From the NCBI GenBank assembly GCA_001804785.1, contig MHBG01000056.1:1-64000 (forward strand): a stretch of DNA of 64,000 nt, written 5' to 3'. The stretch comes from Lentisphaerae bacterium GWF2_45_14. Its GTDB lineage: Bacteria > Verrucomicrobiota > Lentisphaeria > Victivallales > GWF2-45-14. The notes under the pieces were generated by a model. The model did not search any database. It saw only the letters and a list, made by a program, of their open reading frames with translations, and was not told where the DNA came from. Within the stretch, counting starts at the first letter, position 1. Each line of letters begins with the position of its first letter. Made by a program: the position numbers and the translations under genes. Shown here piece after piece: positions 1-9,709 of the stretch.

Positions 1-1
1 C

Positions 2-169
2 CCGCTCCACACGCTAAAAGCCAATATAGACTACGGTTTTGCCGAAGCTAGCACAGTCGCAGGGAAGATAGGTATAAAAGTTTGGATATGTCACAAGGAC
101 CTTACGGAGGAACAGCAGTATGCCATTAATGCCAAAAAGGGTAAAGCACAGAAAGGTTCAGCGCGGTAG
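2..169 (+). CDS. rpsC: 30S ribosomal protein S3, C-terminal part (truncated by window start)
   Basis: Frame 2 reads [55 protein letters not shown], an S3 C-terminus, directly upstream of rplP; too short for the ORF track. Confidence 0.93.
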   Translation, partial: PLHTLKANIDYGFAEASTVAGKIGIKVWICHKDLTEEQQYAINAKKGKAQKGSAR

Positions 170-536
170 TATCGCGGGTCTCGCGAGAAAGAATAACAAG
201 CTTGATTTCGGTGAATTCGGACTTCAAGCATGTGAGCGCGGAGCTATAACGAACAATCAGATCGAGGCCGCTCGTGTGGCCATTAACCGCCACCTTAAAA
301 GACGCGGTAAAGTCTGGATAAGAATGTTTCCGTATAAACCCTGCACCAAGAAACCCCTTGAAGTGCGAATGGGTAAGGGAAAAGGTAACGTGGAATCTTG
401 GGTAGCGCCCATAAAGCCGGGCAGGATTCTATTCGAAGTGAGCGGATGCTCGGAAACAGTAGCACGCGAGGCAATGTCACGCGCAGCAAACAAACTTTGC
501 GTACGCTGCAAGTTTTTAGCGCGTTCTGCGGGCTGA
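120..536 (+). CDS. rplP: 50S ribosomal protein L16
   Basis: [13 protein letters not shown]...; GGAGG at 106-110 before ATG 120; operon position. Confidence 0.97.
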   Translation: MPLMPKRVKHRKVQRGSIAGLARKNNKLDFGEFGLQACERGAITNNQIEAARVAINRHLKRRGKVWIRMFPYKPCTKKPLEVRMGKGKGNVESWVAPIKPGRILFEVSGCSETVAREAMSRAANKLCVRCKFLARSAG

Positions 537-556
537 TATTATAGAGGTGTGTTGAA

Positions 557-760
557 ATGAAAATGCAGAAAATCAGGGAAATGACGGCTGTCGAGCTTGA
601 TAATATGCTTGGCGATCTGCTTAAGGAGAGACTGAATCTCAATATTCAGTCAAGAACCGGACAGCTAGAGAACACGGCCAGATTCGGGCAACTCCGTAAG
701 GATATTGCCAAGATAAAAACTGAACAGAATGGCAGAAAAGTTTCCGCCTCTGTCAAATAA
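557..760 (+). CDS. rpmC: 50S ribosomal protein L29
   Basis: [26 protein letters not shown]...; between L16 and S17. Confidence 0.95.
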   Translation: MKMQKIREMTAVELDNMLGDLLKERLNLNIQSRTGQLENTARFGQLRKDIAKIKTEQNGRKVSASVK

Positions 761-780
761 AATACGGATACCTTAAAATT

Positions 781-1056
781 ATGGAAAATATTGCTACGAA
801 AGAAACTAAAAGCAACCGTAAGGAGAGGACCGGTGTTGTTGTAAGCGACTGCCAGGAAAAAACGATTGTAGTCGAAGTTACGAGGACCACCTCCCATAAG
901 CTTTATAAAAAAGTATTGAAACGAAAAAAACGCTATCACGCCCACGATGAGAACAATGAGGCTAAAGTTGGTGATAAGGTGATAATAGCGGAAACCAGAC
1001 CCTTGAGCAAGCTCAAGAGATGGCGTCTCAAAGAAATAATTTCACGCGCCCAGTAA
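781..1056 (+). CDS. rpsQ: 30S ribosomal protein S17
   Basis: [21 protein letters not shown]... [22 protein letters not shown]. Confidence 0.96.
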   Translation: MENIATKETKSNRKERTGVVVSDCQEKTIVVEVTRTTSHKLYKKVLKRKKRYHAHDENNEAKVGDKVIIAETRPLSKLKRWRLKEIISRAQ

Positions 1057-1081
1057 ACGCGGTTACCACGGAGATATCAAA

Positions 1082-1447
1082 ATGTTACAGATGCAATCAG
1101 GAATGGATGTTGCTGATAATTCGGGCGCCAAGCGCCTTGTGGCAATCACGGTGCTGGGACAGAGTAAATCTTACGCCCATATCGGAGATGTTGTGACCGC
1201 GACCGTCAAGGAAGCCATGCCTGGCGGTACCGTCAAAAAAGGCCAAGTGGTTAAGGCGGTTATCGTCAGAACCAGTGCCAAGATCAAAAGGGAAGATGGT
1301 TCCTGCTTGGCATTTGACAAAAACGCGGCCGTGATAATCGATGCACAGAACAATCCCGTAGGTACGCGCATATTTGGACCCGTGGCGCGTGAACTTAGGG
1401 AGAAAAACTTCATGAAAATCGTGTCCCTTGCGCCGGAGGTGCTATAA
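1082..1447 (+). CDS. rplN: 50S ribosomal protein L14
   Basis: [19 protein letters not shown]... [24 protein letters not shown]. Confidence 0.98.
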   Translation: MLQMQSGMDVADNSGAKRLVAITVLGQSKSYAHIGDVVTATVKEAMPGGTVKKGQVVKAVIVRTSAKIKREDGSCLAFDKNAAVIIDAQNNPVGTRIFGPVARELREKNFMKIVSLAPEVL

Positions 1448-1716
1448 TGCAGAAGAAATATCATGTGAAAAAGGGTGATAAGGTACTTGTCCACAGCGGC
1501 TCTTGGTCTGGTGAAGAGGCTAAGATAACTACTATTCTCAAGAAGAAGGACAGAGTTGTGTTGGAGCTTCTGAATATGACTCCTGCCAAGCAGGAAAAGT
1601 TGGGTAAGAGAGTGCGCAAGACCCAGGAGAACCCGAAAGGCGTTCTTGTTGAAAGGTCTCTATCCGTGCATGTCTCGAATGTCTCGAAAGTCGAAGAAGC
1701 TCAGAAGGGCAGTTAA
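1447..1716 (+). CDS. rplX: 50S ribosomal protein L24
   Basis: YHVKKGDKVLVHSGSWSGEEAKI; KOW-type start; operon order. Confidence 0.92.
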   Translation: MQKKYHVKKGDKVLVHSGSWSGEEAKITTILKKKDRVVLELLNMTPAKQEKLGKRVRKTQENPKGVLVERSLSVHVSNVSKVEEAQKGS

Positions 1717-1721
1717 GGAGA

Positions 1722-2270
1722 GTGGCAAAAATGTCTTTAATGAATAAAAAATATAAAGAAGAAGTCGTTCCGGCCCTCAAGGCGGCGCTCAGTTACTCGA
1801 ACGTGATGCAGGTGCCTAAGATAACGAAGATAGTTATCAGCACTGGTATAAGCTCAGAGAAGGAACGCGATGCTTTCACAGAAGCGAAAGCACAGCTGGC
1901 GCTGATTGCCGGGCAGGCCCCCGTAATAACCAAGGCCAAGAAGAACATATCTAACTTCAAGTTGAGGGTAGGTATGCCGGTTGGCGCGATGGTAACCCTC
2001 AGAAACAGCAGGATGTATGACTTCCTTGACAGGCTTGTCCATAACACTTTGCCGCGCGTTCGCGATTTTCGCGGCGTATCGAGCAAAGGCTATGACGGCT
2101 CGGGGAACTATAATATGGGGCTGCAGGACGTCACGGTTTTCACTGAGGTGGACCCTGATAAACTTAAGCACCAGTTCGGGCTTAACATAACAATTGTTAC
2201 AACAGCGAAAACGGACAAGGAAGCCCATGAGCTACTGAAGCTGATGGAAATTCCGTTCAAGGAAAATTGA
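1722..2270 (+). CDS. rplE: 50S ribosomal protein L5
   Basis: KYKEEVVPALKAALSYSNVMQVPKITKIVISTG... GNYNMGLQD. Confidence 0.97.
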   Translation: MAKMSLMNKKYKEEVVPALKAALSYSNVMQVPKITKIVISTGISSEKERDAFTEAKAQLALIAGQAPVITKAKKNISNFKLRVGMPVGAMVTLRNSRMYDFLDRLVHNTLPRVRDFRGVSSKGYDGSGNYNMGLQDVTVFTEVDPDKLKHQFGLNITIVTTAKTDKEAHELLKLMEIPFKEN

Positions 2271-2284
2271 GGAGTTGAATTTTC

Positions 2285-2470
2285 ATGGCTAAAAAGAGTT
2301 TGATAGCAAAAGCTGGGCGCGTTAGCAAGTTCAAGGTAAGGAACTATAACCGTTGTCAGGCATGCGGTAGGGCCAGGGCTTATATGAGAAAATATAAGGT
2401 ATGCCGAATCTGTTTCAGGGAAATGGCATCTAACGGTCAGATACCCGGCGTGATTAAGGCAAGCTGGTAA
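2285..2470 (+). CDS. rpsN: 30S ribosomal protein S14 (zinc-binding type)
   Basis: 61 aa with CQACGR...CRICFREMA CxxC pairs. Confidence 0.96.
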   Translation: MAKKSLIAKAGRVSKFKVRNYNRCQACGRARAYMRKYKVCRICFREMASNGQIPGVIKASW

Positions 2471-2487
2471 AAGGAGGGCTATAAATA

Positions 2488-2883
2488 ATGAGTATGCAAG
2501 ATCCAATAGCGGATATGCTGACAAGGATCAGGAATGCCAACATGGCTTCTCTGAAAGAGGTTTCCATGCCTTCATCCATGATGAAAGCGTCCATAGCGAA
2601 AGTTATGAAGGATGAAGGATATATCAGCGATTTCCGAGTTGACGGCGAAGATTCGAAGAAGAAGCTTTTACTCTCTTTGAAATACTTTGAGAAGAAACCG
2701 GTTATAGAAGGGCTTAAGAGAATAAGTAAGACTTCGTGCAGGCTTTACTGCGGGTCTGACGATATTCCGAGAGTCAATAACGGGCTTGGCGTTGTGATCC
2801 TTTCGACACCGAAGGGAATAATCAGCGGCAAGGAAGCCAAGCAGCAGAATGTAGGCGGCGAGATTATCTGCTACGTCTGGTAA
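2488..2883 (+). CDS. rpsH: 30S ribosomal protein S8
   Basis: MQDPIADMLTRIRNAN... STPKGIISGKEAKQQNVGGEIICYVW. Confidence 0.98.
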   Translation: MSMQDPIADMLTRIRNANMASLKEVSMPSSMMKASIAKVMKDEGYISDFRVDGEDSKKKLLLSLKYFEKKPVIEGLKRISKTSCRLYCGSDDIPRVNNGLGVVILSTPKGIISGKEAKQQNVGGEIICYVW

Positions 2884-2905
2884 TAAATTAAAGAGGACTC
2901 AAGCA

Positions 2906-3442
2906 ATGTCACGAATCGGAAATAAAATAATAGAGCTACCGTCAGGCGTGAAAGTTTCCGTCAGCGATGGCGTCATCAGTGTGGAAGCCAAGGGAAAGCT
3001 CAGCACCTGTATTCCTCCTATTATCGACGTAAAGGTGGAAGACGGGACAATACGGCTTATCCGTGCGAACGACAACTGCAAAACGAAGGCGCTTCACGGA
3101 CTCACCAGAAGTCTTATAAACAATATGGTCATCGGCGTTACGAAGGGATTTAAGAAAGAACTTCAGATTGTCGGGATCGGTTATAAGGCACAGTTGAACG
3201 GAAGCAAACTTACGCTGGCGCTTGGTTATTCACATCCGGTGGAATACACTGTACCGAAGGGCGTAACGCTCTCCGTAGTGGATAACACCAAGATATTTAT
3301 CGAAGGGATTGACAAGCAGCTCGTGGGAGAAGTCGCGGCCACCATAAGGCGTTTCAGGAAGCCTGAGCCTTACAAGGGCAAAGGGATACGTTATTCTGAC
3401 GAGAGGATAACTCTCAAAGAAGGCAAGACAACAGGCAAATAG
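2906..3442 (+). CDS. rplF: 50S ribosomal protein L6
   Basis: MSRIGNKIIELPSGV... RRFRKPEPYKGKGIRYSDE. Confidence 0.98.
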   Translation: MSRIGNKIIELPSGVKVSVSDGVISVEAKGKLSTCIPPIIDVKVEDGTIRLIRANDNCKTKALHGLTRSLINNMVIGVTKGFKKELQIVGIGYKAQLNGSKLTLALGYSHPVEYTVPKGVTLSVVDNTKIFIEGIDKQLVGEVAATIRRFRKPEPYKGKGIRYSDERITLKEGKTTGK

Positions 3443-3465
3443 TATTTTTTTCTTGGAGATTACTC

Positions 3466-3831
3466 ATGGCTATGTATAAAACAAAAAAAGAGAAGATTAG
3501 AAGGCGCCACATGCGCATACGTAAGAAGATTTCAGGGAGTGCATCTATTCCCCGCTTCAACGTGCATGTGTCAGCGAACCATATCTATATTCAGTTTATA
3601 GATGACGTGTCGGGCCGTACGCTGGCGGCGGCTTCATCGCTTGACCCGCAATTCAAAGAGGCCAAAGTCGGCAAAGGCGTCGCGGGCGCTGAGATACTCG
3701 GGAAACTTGCGGCGGAAAGAGCGATGCAGGCAGGAATCAGTGCGGTGGTTTTCGACCGCGGTGGTTTCAGGTTTCATGGAAAGGTCAAGGCCCTTGCGGA
3801 TTCCGCGAGGAAGACAGGTTTGAAATTTTAG
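3466..3831 (+). CDS. rplR: 50S ribosomal protein L18
   Basis: RRRHMRIRKKISGSASIPRFNVHVSANHIYIQFIDD... FDRGGFRFHGKVKALADSARKTGLKF. Confidence 0.97.
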   Translation: MAMYKTKKEKIRRRHMRIRKKISGSASIPRFNVHVSANHIYIQFIDDVSGRTLAAASSLDPQFKEAKVGKGVAGAEILGKLAAERAMQAGISAVVFDRGGFRFHGKVKALADSARKTGLKF

Positions 3832-3846
3832 GAGACTGATATAATT

Positions 3847-4353
3847 ATGGAAAAGGTTAATTACGGCGAAAGCACCGATAAAAGAGTCGGCGAGCTCGAA
3901 GAGAGCGTAATCTCCATTAATCGCTGCAGTAAAGTGGTTAAGGGGGGGCGAAACTTCAGCTTCGGGGCTCTTGTAGTGGTCGGCGACAAGCTTGGGCATG
4001 TCGGCTACGGCTACGGCAAGGCCAATGAAGTGTCGGATGCTATCAAAAAGGGCAGCGAAGCCGCGAAGAAGAGCCTTATAACAATACCGCTTGCCGGCAG
4101 CACGTTGCCGCACGCGATAGAAGTGAAGTACAGGGGTTCCAAGGTATTGCTTAGACCTGCGTCCGAAGGTACCGGCCTCATCGCCGGTGGCGCGATGCGC
4201 TCAGTTCTTTCGCTCGGCGGAGTCAAAGACGTTCTCGCAAAATCACTGGGATCGTCAAACCCCGCGAACGTTGTAAAGGCTACAATCAAGGCTATTCAGT
4301 CTCTGAGAAGCAAAGACTACATAGTATCGAAAAGAGGCTTGTCCTCACTTTAA
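3847..4353 (+). CDS. rpsE: 30S ribosomal protein S5
   Basis: VISINRCSKVVKGGRNFSFGALVVVGD... Confidence 0.98.
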   Translation: MEKVNYGESTDKRVGELEESVISINRCSKVVKGGRNFSFGALVVVGDKLGHVGYGYGKANEVSDAIKKGSEAAKKSLITIPLAGSTLPHAIEVKYRGSKVLLRPASEGTGLIAGGAMRSVLSLGGVKDVLAKSLGSSNPANVVKATIKAIQSLRSKDYIVSKRGLSSL

Positions 4354-4371
4354 AAACAGGGATATTCGAGA

Positions 4372-4812
4372 ATGAAACTTCATGACATGCATCCTACTCC
4401 CGGCTCAAGGCACAAGAGGAAAAGGGTTGGTCGAGGCGATGGTTCCGGTTCCGGCAGAACAGCCGGGCGTGGAGAAAAAGGTCAGAAATCACGTTCAGGT
4501 TACTCAAGAAAATACCACTTTGAAGGCGGTCAGGTACCATTGATCAGACGTTTGCCGAAGAAGGGTTTCAAGAGTCCGGACCACAAGGAATTCAACATAG
4601 TCAACGTTGAAGCGCTGGAAAAGTTTTTTAACGCCGGCGATAATGTTGACCCTGAAATCCTTGCACAAAAAGGGATTATTGGGAAAAAGCTGGACCTCAA
4701 GATTCTCGCGGAGGGGGAAATAACCAAGCCCCTCAATGTGAAATCAAACGCGTTTTCCGCAGCGGCGAAGGCGAAAATCGAAGCCGCGGGCGGCAAATGT
4801 GAAAAAATCTGA
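4372..4812 (+). CDS. rplO: 50S ribosomal protein L15
   Basis: [45 protein letters not shown]. Confidence 0.98.
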   Translation: MKLHDMHPTPGSRHKRKRVGRGDGSGSGRTAGRGEKGQKSRSGYSRKYHFEGGQVPLIRRLPKKGFKSPDHKEFNIVNVEALEKFFNAGDNVDPEILAQKGIIGKKLDLKILAEGEITKPLNVKSNAFSAAAKAKIEAAGGKCEKI

Positions 4813-4829
4813 GGACTGGCGGTAAAAAT

Positions 4830-6182
4830 ATGCTGAAGGCTTTTGCGAATGTACTGAAAGTAGAAGAGCTGAGGAACAGGATCCTGTTTACGGCGGGAAT
4901 AATAATACTCGTCAGACTCGCCGCAAATATCCCCTGCCCAGGGGTGGACCCTGTCGCACTCAACAACTATGTTAGTGATTTAACAAAGGACGGCGGCGGC
5001 ATGCTCGGAATGTTCGACATGTTTAGCGGCGGAGCTTTGCAGAAATTCGCAATAGCGACTCTCGGCATAATGCCCTATATCTCGGCCTCGATTATAATGC
5101 AGCTTCTTGTTCCCGTACTCCCGGCGCTCGGGAAGATGGTTCGCGAGGGAGAGAGCGGAAGACAAAAAATAAGTCAGTACACCAGATATCTCACAGTAGT
5201 GATATGCCTGGTACAAGGCGCGGTTGCCGCGATGGCGATGGAAAATCCGTCAAGGATTGGTTTGCCCCATGCCAGTCAGCCGCTGGTCTCAACGCCCGGA
5301 AGCTTTTTTGTTATAATGACGATTATTATTCTCACCTGCGCCACGATGATTCTAATGTGGTTGGGCGAGAGGATTACGGAAAAAGGCATAGGCAACGGGA
5401 TTTCGCTCATCATCACAGTGAACATTGTCGACAGGTTTCCAAGCGCTATTTCGGCTCTTTATGACCTTGCCGTTTCAGGCGGCGGAGTAACTGATACCCG
5501 TTTCCGCATGGTACATCTTTTCATTCTTCTCATGGTATTTTTTGCGGTTACGGCATTCACTATAATGCTTATCCAGGGACAGCGTCGCATACCAATCCAG
5601 ATGGCAAGGGCCTCAAGTTCGGGGAAGGTCCGCGCCGGCAGTACATATATTCCGCTCAAGGTCAACTTTTCGGGAGTTATGCCAATAATCTTTGCTGGAG
5701 CGGTGCTGATGGTGCCGAGCATTCTCTTCAACTGGATACCGCAGACAAGATTTCTGGTAGTCTATTTTCAGTACGGAAGTACTTCATACATGATGATTTA
5801 TGGTCTAATGATACTGATTTTTTCATTTTTCTGGGTAGCCAATCAGTTCAATCCGATTCAGATATCGGACAATCTCAAGAAAGAGGGCGCCTACATTCCC
5901 GGAATCAGGCCGGGGAAGCCCACCGCTGACTTCCTGGATGACACTATGACCAAGATAACACTTGCAGGTTCAATCTTACTTGCGGCCCTTGCGGTGTTTC
6001 CGATGCTTCTTTACCAAAACTTCAAGTTGCCATTCTTGATATCGTCATTTTTCGGCGGCACAAGCCTCCTCATCATAGTTGGTGTGCTTCTGGACACATT
6101 GAGCCAGATGGAATCACACCTCACCATGAGGAACTATGACGGCTTCCTCAAGTCTGGCAAACTCCGCGGAAGAAAAGGCTGA
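4830..6182 (+). CDS. secY: Preprotein translocase subunit SecY
   Basis: ELRNRILFTAGIIILVRLAANIPCPGVD... multi-TM; GERITEKGIGNGIS. Confidence 0.98.
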   Translation: MLKAFANVLKVEELRNRILFTAGIIILVRLAANIPCPGVDPVALNNYVSDLTKDGGGMLGMFDMFSGGALQKFAIATLGIMPYISASIIMQLLVPVLPALGKMVREGESGRQKISQYTRYLTVVICLVQGAVAAMAMENPSRIGLPHASQPLVSTPGSFFVIMTIIILTCATMILMWLGERITEKGIGNGISLIITVNIVDRFPSAISALYDLAVSGGGVTDTRFRMVHLFILLMVFFAVTAFTIMLIQGQRRIPIQMARASSSGKVRAGSTYIPLKVNFSGVMPIIFAGAVLMVPSILFNWIPQTRFLVVYFQYGSTSYMMIYGLMILIFSFFWVANQFNPIQISDNLKKEGAYIPGIRPGKPTADFLDDTMTKITLAGSILLAALAVFPMLLYQNFKLPFLISSFFGGTSLLIIVGVLLDTLSQMESHLTMRNYDGFLKSGKLRGRKG

Positions 6183-6220
6183 ATCGAGGGCAAGAAAGCA
6201 CGACCTTTGTGTTTTATGCG

Positions 6221-6246
6221 CCCGTTTTGCCCATAGTAAAAACGGG
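6221..6246 (+). other. Perfect inverted repeat (8-bp stem, CCCGTTTT/AAAACGGG) between secY and cmk
   Basis: CCCGTTTT at 6221-6228 and AAAACGGG at 6239-6246, no T-run on the + strand. Confidence 0.6.
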
Positions 6247-6258
6247 GTCTAGAAATTT

Positions 6259-6942
6259 ATGAGTTCTGACGTGATCGCGATAGACGGGCCAGCCGCGTCC
6301 GGCAAAAGCACTGCGGCAAAAAAACTCTCAGAACGGCTCGGCATCCCATATATAAACACAGGAAATATGTACAGGGCAATCACTTGGCACGCAATGTCTC
6401 AAGGTGTCGCCATTGAAAAGCCTTCCGAAACAACTTTCGCAAAACTCCTTGACAGTCTCGAACTAGACTACATAAAAAACAAAAAAGACGAATTCGAGAT
6501 ATTTGTCAACGGCTCATTTCCCGGAACGGCAATACGTTCGCCCGAAGTGGCGTCAGGCGTAAGCGCGGTCGCCGCCTTGCCTCTAGTAAGAAAGTGGCTC
6601 CTCTCAAAACAACGCGCAATGACAAAGCTGGGACTGCTTGTCATGGAAGGCCGCGATATCGGGACTGAAGTTTTTCCGGATGCCCGCTTTAAATTTTTCC
6701 TTACAGCCTCGGCACTCGTCAGAGCGAAGAGACGGCTTGCACAGGAAGGGGAAACTTATGATGGTGCGACACTGGAATCAGTTGCACGCGAAATAGAGGA
6801 ACGGGATAAAAAGGACATGTCTCGAGCAGTCGCACCACTCAGGAAAGCCGATGACGCTCTTCTCGTGGATAGTTCCGATATGACGATAGAAGAGGTGCTC
6901 GACCGACTGGAATCAATTGTCCGGAATGGTATGGGAAGATGA
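6259..6942 (+). CDS. cmk: Cytidylate kinase
   Basis: VIAIDGPAASGKSTAAKKLSERLGIPYINTGNMYRA... GRDIGTEVFPDA. Confidence 0.96.
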   Translation: MSSDVIAIDGPAASGKSTAAKKLSERLGIPYINTGNMYRAITWHAMSQGVAIEKPSETTFAKLLDSLELDYIKNKKDEFEIFVNGSFPGTAIRSPEVASGVSAVAALPLVRKWLLSKQRAMTKLGLLVMEGRDIGTEVFPDARFKFFLTASALVRAKRRLAQEGETYDGATLESVAREIEERDKKDMSRAVAPLRKADDALLVDSSDMTIEEVLDRLESIVRNGMGR

Positions 6943-7334
6943 CTCGCCGCATTACCGAGCTTAAATACAGAGTGCCGTACGCCGATACCGACCGGATGGG
7001 AATCGTCTATTACGCCAACTATCTCGTTTACTTTGAACGTGCCAGGAACGAAATACTCAGAGATGGCGGACTTACCTACGACCAGCTTGAAAAACTGGGA
7101 TACATGCTGCCCGTCACCGAAGCGGTATGTATTTATAAAAGCCCGGCGCGTTATGATGATATGCTTACGCTCAGCGGATACGTGGAAGAACTTCGCGGAG
7201 CAAGAATAAAAATAGCGTGCAGTGTTCTGAGGGATTCCGAGCTTCTCGCATCAGGCTACACCGTTCATGCCTGCGTGAATTCGGTGGGGAGGCCGGTCAG
7301 ACCGCCGGAAGTGTTGATCAATCTCGGACTTTGA
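6939..7334 (+). CDS. Acyl-CoA thioesterase, YbgC/4-hydroxybenzoyl-CoA thioesterase-like
   Basis: YRVPYADTDRMGIVYYANYLVYFERARNEILR hotdog motif; ATGA overlap with cmk. Confidence 0.9.
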   Translation: MTRRITELKYRVPYADTDRMGIVYYANYLVYFERARNEILRDGGLTYDQLEKLGYMLPVTEAVCIYKSPARYDDMLTLSGYVEELRGARIKIACSVLRDSELLASGYTVHACVNSVGRPVRPPEVLINLGL

Positions 7335-7380
7335 AAATATTTTTTACTTGCCTTGGCTGGGCTGGGATAGGGATTCTGTT

Positions 7381-7941
7381 TTACTTCATCTGATTGTCAC
7401 GGAACATTATTTTCTCCAGGGGTAATCGTTCCGAAAAATGCGGTTCTTCGGCGGGATAGCCAAGGCTCATCAACGAAATTATCTGGAAGCTTCCTGGGAT
7501 TGTGAGGATTTTCCTTGCCTTTCCTGCCTTAAACCAGCCAATCCAGCAAGTGCCGAGTCCAAGTTCCTGTGCCTGAAGAACAAAGTGTTCCCCGGCAATG
7601 CCGACATCTATAAGCTGATATTGTATCCCTGAAATAAATGGAGCGATGGTGTGGGTTATGACCGATTTTTCCGCACAGAGCGCGACAATGACCGGGGCTT
7701 GTCTCAGCCAGGGCATCGGTAGTCCCGGCAGAAGCGCCTCGGCACAAATCCTTTTACGCAGTTCCGCATCTTTAACGATTATAAAGCGACAAGGCTGTTT
7801 GTTGCATGCCGACGGCGCTAGCCGCGCCGCTTCGACACATTGCTCTATCGCCTCATCGGGAACATCTTTTTCAAGGTAGCTCCGGCAGCTTGTCCGTGTC
7901 CTGACAAGATCAATAAAGTTTTTTGTGCTGTTGTCCAGCAT
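7381..7941 (-). CDS. Nitroreductase family protein
   Basis: IDLVRTRTSCRSYLEKDVPDEAIEQCVEAARLAPSACNKQPCRFIIV. Confidence 0.9.
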   Translation of the reverse strand: MLDNSTKNFIDLVRTRTSCRSYLEKDVPDEAIEQCVEAARLAPSACNKQPCRFIIVKDAELRKRICAEALLPGLPMPWLRQAPVIVALCAEKSVITHTIAPFISGIQYQLIDVGIAGEHFVLQAQELGLGTCWIGWFKAGKARKILTIPGSFQIISLMSLGYPAEEPHFSERLPLEKIMFRDNQMK

Positions 7942-7944
7942 CGC

Positions 7945-8559
7945 TTAGAAACCGAATACCGGCCGAACGGATTGTTTGGCTATTTCAACATTGTCTTCCC
8001 ATATGGCAAGGCCCGTGCTGAGATCGGTGAGGGTCATGTGGAAAAAGAAATAGGACTCAGACGCACGTCCGAGCTTTGCCTTCTGCTGGATTATTTCTCC
8101 GGCCAGGCTCATATCCGGCGCGATTGCGGTAGCCATCTTTTGCACGGTGTTCTGATTGAACATTTCGTCGTCGCGCAGGTCGCGTACCTGCTTTGACGCC
8201 TTATCTTCCGGGCCTTCTGCGCCGACGGCGGTTGTGGTCACTGCTTTTCCCGACCTGAGGACGGCCTGGCGTATCTTATCTGTAAGTATTTCGGTATCGA
8301 TATGCTGGGAGGTCTTATTCTTTACGAGGCTTACCATTATGACAGTTTTTCTGCCATCGGGGCGGGATAGCACACCTGACTGGAGGAGTGAGTTTATGCA
8401 CGTCTCGGCGGCGGTCTGCCAGTCTTTGAAGTTTATATCATCGGTTGTTGTAAGTCCCTGATTCCCTGCTGTATCGATGCGGCGCGGGTCGGATCCGCAA
8501 CCGGCCGATATTACAAGCGTTGCGCAGATTATTAGAAGAAAAGATGCCTTTGTTTTCAT
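7945..8559 (-). CDS. Penicillin-binding protein activator LpoB-like lipoprotein
   Basis: Lipobox-like SAGCGSD; SLVKNKTSQHIDTEILTDKIRQAVLRSGK; LTDLSTGLAIWEDNVEIAKQ. Confidence 0.7.
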   Translation of the reverse strand: MKTKASFLLIICATLVISAGCGSDPRRIDTAGNQGLTTTDDINFKDWQTAAETCINSLLQSGVLSRPDGRKTVIMVSLVKNKTSQHIDTEILTDKIRQAVLRSGKAVTTTAVGAEGPEDKASKQVRDLRDDEMFNQNTVQKMATAIAPDMSLAGEIIQQKAKLGRASESYFFFHMTLTDLSTGLAIWEDNVEIAKQSVRPVFGF

Positions 8560-8587
8560 ATTGTCCCTTCCATGTTAGCTTCTATAT

Positions 8588-9706
8588 TTAGAGATTTATT
8601 TTGATCTTGAAATTTTTCTTTTCCTGCTCGACTTTTCGCGTCACAGCTTCTTTTGTCTTTTCTTCGGAGAGCAGTTCTGTAATGAGTCTTTTGACTTTGG
8701 GAAACGGCAGGTAGCCCTGTTTGTTTTTTGATGTTACCATGATTATGTGATAGCCGTAGCGAGTTTTTATGAGGCCGGATATCTGTCCCGGTGCGAGATC
8801 AAACGCGACATCTTCGAATTCTTTCATCATCTTTCCACGCGGAATTGTCCCGAGGCCGCCGGCTGTTTTTTTCCCGCTGGGGCAGTCGCTGTATTCGGCG
8901 GCGAGCTTTTCAAAATTTCCGCCCTGTGTGATGAGGTCTCGTATTTTTGAGGCGCGAAGTTTCGCGCGTTCGTCATTCTCCTCGGTATTTGACGGGTCGG
9001 AAACATTTTCCTGACAACCTTTTTTATCAAGAGGCTTTTCAGCGGGGGCAGTGGGGCTGCCGTCCTTGTTTCTTGGTACATCGTTCCTTATCAGGATGTG
9101 GGACACGGTTACCGACTCGGGATTCAGAAACTGGTTCTGATTATTGCGGTAAAAAGCCTCGGCCTCCTCATCGCTGACGGTCTGCTTGTCTGCGAGGTTC
9201 AGTGTGCTCCATTTTTCCAGGGCCATGGCGAACTGAAGCCTCTTTTGCGAGCTGATTTTCTTTGCATAGGTCTGGAGGGTTTCTCCCTCCGACTCAAGTT
9301 TTTTCTCCATTGCTTTGAGCTGCTCCGGCTGGAGTGCTGACAATTTTTTCTGAAAGCCTTCGGCGACTATTTCCGGTGACGGCGTGATGTTCGCGTCTTT
9401 CATAAGTTTTTCAAGGATCATGCGGTTTATGCGCTGTTCGAGTATTTTTTTAGATACGTCCTTAAGCTGCTCTTCGGGCATTACTGAAACATCGCCGAGC
9501 GGGAACTGGGACTTGACATTCCTGATGAATTCCTCTTTTCCGATCTTTCTATCATTTATTTCGGCTACGATATCTGGCACGAAGGCCCATCGTTCTGTTT
9601 CTGCGTCTGGTTTTTTTCCGACAGGGGCGGCCGTCGTCTGTGCGGCGGCCTCTGTGATTATCAGTACCGAGAGTATAAAAATGAGTATTTTGTTCATGTC
9701 TGGCAC
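8588..9706 (-). CDS. Peptidyl-prolyl cis-trans isomerase, SurA/parvulin type
   Basis: Signal peptide; VTVSHILIRND...; GGNFEKLAAEYSDCPSGKKTAGGLGTIPRGKMMKEFEDVAFDLAPGQISGLIKTRYGYHIIMV. Confidence 0.92.
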   Translation of the reverse strand: MPDMNKILIFILSVLIITEAAAQTTAAPVGKKPDAETERWAFVPDIVAEINDRKIGKEEFIRNVKSQFPLGDVSVMPEEQLKDVSKKILEQRINRMILEKLMKDANITPSPEIVAEGFQKKLSALQPEQLKAMEKKLESEGETLQTYAKKISSQKRLQFAMALEKWSTLNLADKQTVSDEEAEAFYRNNQNQFLNPESVTVSHILIRNDVPRNKDGSPTAPAEKPLDKKGCQENVSDPSNTEENDERAKLRASKIRDLITQGGNFEKLAAEYSDCPSGKKTAGGLGTIPRGKMMKEFEDVAFDLAPGQISGLIKTRYGYHIIMVTSKNKQGYLPFPKVKRLITELLSEEKTKEAVTRKVEQEKKNFKIKINL

Positions 9707-9709
9707 CTG

